Part shown: piece after piece, positions 57,363 to 58,974 of the stretch
How the letters are laid out: the number at the start of each line of letters is the position of its first letter
Position numbering within the stretch: position 1 is the stretch's first letter
Assembly (NCBI GenBank): GCA_022825725.1
Contig: JAJDWE010000064.1
Coordinates: forward strand, 1-58,974
Length of the DNA stretch: 58,974 bases
Source of the DNA: Gemmatimonadota bacterium
Lineage (GTDB): Bacteria > Gemmatimonadota > Gemmatimonadetes > Palauibacterales > Palauibacteraceae
Reading direction: 5' to 3'
The notes under the pieces: model-generated
Seen by the model: the letters and a program-made list of their open reading frames with translations, nothing else
Database searches by the model: none
Told to the model about the DNA's origin: nothing
Program-made: the position numbers and the translations under genes

Positions 57363-58627
57363 GGGTCGCGGTCATCGGCGGCGGCGTCATCGGGCTGTGT
57401 GTCGCCCACTACCTCGAGCGCGGCGGAGCCGACGTCGTCCTCCTCGAACGCGACGTCGTGGGCGGCGGATGCTCGAAGGGCAACGGCGGCTGGGTGTGTC
57501 CATCGATCTCCCGACCGCTGCCCGCGCCGGGCCTCACGCTGACCTCGCTGCGCTGGATGCTCCGCGCCGACAGTCCCCTTTACATCAAACCGTCGGCCAT
57601 GCCCCGGCTCATGGGCTGGCTGTGGGCCTTCCGGGGGCATTGCAACGCGGAAAGCTACGCGGCGGGCGTGACGGCGCTCGCGGCGCTGAACGCCGCGACG
57701 GATCGGCTGTACCGCGGACTCGCCGAGGACGGCATGGAGTTCGAGCGCGCCGAGAGCGGGACCATCCTCGCCTACGATAACGAGAGCGAGCTCCGACAGA
57801 CCGAAGAGTTGCTGACACGATTGGGAGAGGGACGGGTGGGGCCGGTGGACGTCCTCGACCGCGAGGCTCTCGCGGACGCGGAGCCGGATCTGCGGGGCGG
57901 TTTGATCGGCCTGCGGATGCGCGGGGACACGCATGTGCGTCCCGAATCCCTGTGCGCCGAGCTTGCCGCGAGTCTGGAGGCACGTGGCGTCGAAATCAGG
58001 ACGGGAGAGCGTGTCGTCGGCTTCACGCCCGAAGCCGGCGGCGTCCGGTTGGCGCTCACCTCGACCGCGGGAAGCGGCAACGCAGCCAACGGGGAACCGG
58101 CGGGACTGGGTGCGGATGCCTTCGTGCTCGCCGCGGGGGCCGAGACGGCTGCCCTCGCGGCGACCCTGGGGCGGAAGCTTCCCGTGCAGGCAGGGAAGGG
58201 CTACAGCATCACCGTTCGGAACGCGCGCGTCCGGCTCTCCCAGCCCCTGCACGTGACTCCGGCGAGGATCGGCTTCACGCCGTTCCGCGAGGCCGTGCGC
58301 GTGATCGGAACGATGGAATTCTCGGGCATCAACCAGCGCCTGGACCCGCGCAGGATCGCGATCCTCGAGCGCGCCGCGCGGCGATACCTGCCCGGGGCGC
58401 TGGAGGGGACGGAGCGTGCCGACTGGGTGGGCATGCGGCCCGTGACGCCGGACGGCCTCCCCGCGATCGGCCGATCGCCCGGCTTCTCGAACGTGTACGT
58501 GGCCACGGGACACCAGATGCTCGGCGTGACGCTCGCTCCCTCCACCGGTTACGCGCTGGCGCAACTCGTGCTGGAAGGCCGGTCGGAAGTCGACCTTACA
58601 CCCTTCGACCCCGCCCGCTTCACCTGA
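57359..58627 (+). CDS. DadA-like D-amino-acid dehydrogenase (FAD)
   Basis: 422 residues from GTG overlapping the sigZ stop as GTGA. FAD-binding VRVAVIGGGVIGLCVAHYLERGGADVVLLERD, then SKGNGGWVCPSISRPLPAPG, a DadA-type beta region, PVQAGKGYSITVRN (the KGYS motif) and TGHQMLGVTLAPSTGYALAQLVLEG at the C-terminus. Oxidises D-amino acids (or similar) to the oxo-acid plus ammonia, passing electrons to the quinone pool in DadA. The linkage with sigZ is by overlap only. Confidence 0.9.
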   Translation: MRVAVIGGGVIGLCVAHYLERGGADVVLLERDVVGGGCSKGNGGWVCPSISRPLPAPGLTLTSLRWMLRADSPLYIKPSAMPRLMGWLWAFRGHCNAESYAAGVTALAALNAATDRLYRGLAEDGMEFERAESGTILAYDNESELRQTEELLTRLGEGRVGPVDVLDREALADAEPDLRGGLIGLRMRGDTHVRPESLCAELAASLEARGVEIRTGERVVGFTPEAGGVRLALTSTAGSGNAANGEPAGLGADAFVLAAGAETAALAATLGRKLPVQAGKGYSITVRNARVRLSQPLHVTPARIGFTPFREAVRVIGTMEFSGINQRLDPRRIAILERAARRYLPGALEGTERADWVGMRPVTPDGLPAIGRSPGFSNVYVATGHQMLGVTLAPSTGYALAQLVLEGRSEVDLTPFDPARFT

Positions 58628-58635
58628 CGTCGCGG

Positions 58636-58670
58636 GCCCTCGGGCACCGCCCGAAAGAGTGCCCCCGGGC
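58636..58670 (+). terminator. Imperfect hairpin after the DadA-like gene
   Basis: GCCCTCGGGCAC (58636-58647) opposes GTGCCCCCGGGC (58659-58670) with two mismatches, loop of 11 bases. A TCTAC follows. Located nine bases after the stop, so termination is plausible. Confidence 0.5.
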
Positions 58671-58758
58671 TCTACATGAGCTATTGCAGCCGGGCATCGG
58701 CGACGGCATAGTGGTGCGCCTCGCCCATGGTGGTCGACTTTACGGGGCCGGGTGAACG

Positions 58759-58974
58759 ATGGCACCTCTTCGCACACAACCCGGGGCGCGATTCCCGCAT
58801 CCTCACCGGTGCCGGGTCCTGCTCCTCGCTCCGCTGCTGGCTCTGGCCTGTGGAGACGGCGAACCCGGGACTGCACCGCCGGGGACGCCCGTACCCACCA
58901 CACTGGCGATCACCCCCTCGTCCGCAGTGCTGGCCGCACTGGGACAGACCGTGCAACTGACGGCGACCGTTCGC
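58759..58974 (+). CDS. N-terminus of an Ig-like (BIG2-type) lipoprotein, cut by the window end
   Basis: Open from ATG to the last base (72 codons) with no stop, so the gene continues outside the window. The product starts with a basic region and a hydrophobic stretch with a lipobox LALAC, followed by a Pro/Gly-rich spacer and TLAITPSSAVLAALGQTVQLTATVR, the first strand pair of a BIG2-like bacterial Ig domain. Such proteins commonly carry several Ig modules at the cell surface. Confidence 0.75.
   Translation, partial: MAPLRTQPGARFPHPHRCRVLLLAPLLALACGDGEPGTAPPGTPVPTTLAITPSSAVLAALGQTVQLTATVR

Overview
The window looks like about 59 kb of chromosome from a high-GC, Gram-negative-type bacterium. 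Many predicted lipoproteins and Sec/Tat-exported enzymes, two TonB-dependent receptors with carboxypeptidase-regulatory-like N-termini, TolB-propeller amidohydrolases, a tricorn-like S41 peptidase, a PQQ dehydrogenase and DUF6152-type proteins together resemble Gemmatimonadota (or a neighbouring Acidobacteriota-like lineage). That placement is inference from gene content; there is no rRNA here. I see no integrase, transposase, prophage or CRISPR array. Genes are packed tightly, often with ATGA, GTGA, TTGA or TGATG overlaps, and no gene-free stretch exceeds 300 bases (the largest is about 250, at 47223-47472).

Layout. 1-3351: tail of a gene, then nfeD-floA and a small membrane protein. 3397-5373 (minus): VOC protein, small acidic protein and SURF1. 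5532-9593: acyl-CoA ligase, hotdog thioesterase and exported amidase. 9650-12803: a putative BlaI/M56-peptidase regulon with two related secreted proteins and shared dyad operators. 12792-17408 (minus): TolB-amidohydrolase fusion and FAD oxidoreductase. 17508-19680: FMN reductase, dUTPase, a 31-residue membrane microprotein, a DUF5818-like secreted protein and tRNA-Leu(TAA). 19779-28347: TonB receptor, serine hydrolase and tricorn-type peptidase, probably peptide scavenging. 28414-36336: NHL lipoprotein, two related lipoproteins, DUF6152 protein, zinc metalloprotease, two DUF6644-like membrane proteins and a c-type haem protein, a candidate undescribed envelope system. 36372-43769: alpha/beta hydrolase, cyclophilin, Tat-exported Gfo/Idh/MocA oxidoreductase with a tandem 3-keto-disaccharide hydrolase lipoprotein, and a cytochrome c-copper monooxygenase-like fusion. 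43789-46813: small membrane protein, MBL hydrolase, VOC protein, DinB protein and an ArsC/Spx-like gene with an in-frame TGA at the redox position, very likely a selenoprotein. 46839-50768: CopC, a His-containing membrane protein, a ZnuD-like receptor and a His-rich lipoprotein, probably metal handling. 50950-58974: PQQ dehydrogenase, secreted carboxypeptidase-regulatory-like protein, M20 peptidase, ArsI/CadI protein with an overlapping SigZ-type sigma factor, DadA-like oxidoreductase and the start of an Ig-like lipoprotein.

The strongest unusual signal is the candidate selenoprotein at 46490-46813: ATG and ribosome binding site, TGA exactly at the first redox position of a UxxC motif, and a hairpin just downstream. 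Next are the BlaI/M56 operators and the DUF6152/DUF6644 cluster. All family names come from reading motifs by eye; no searches were run.
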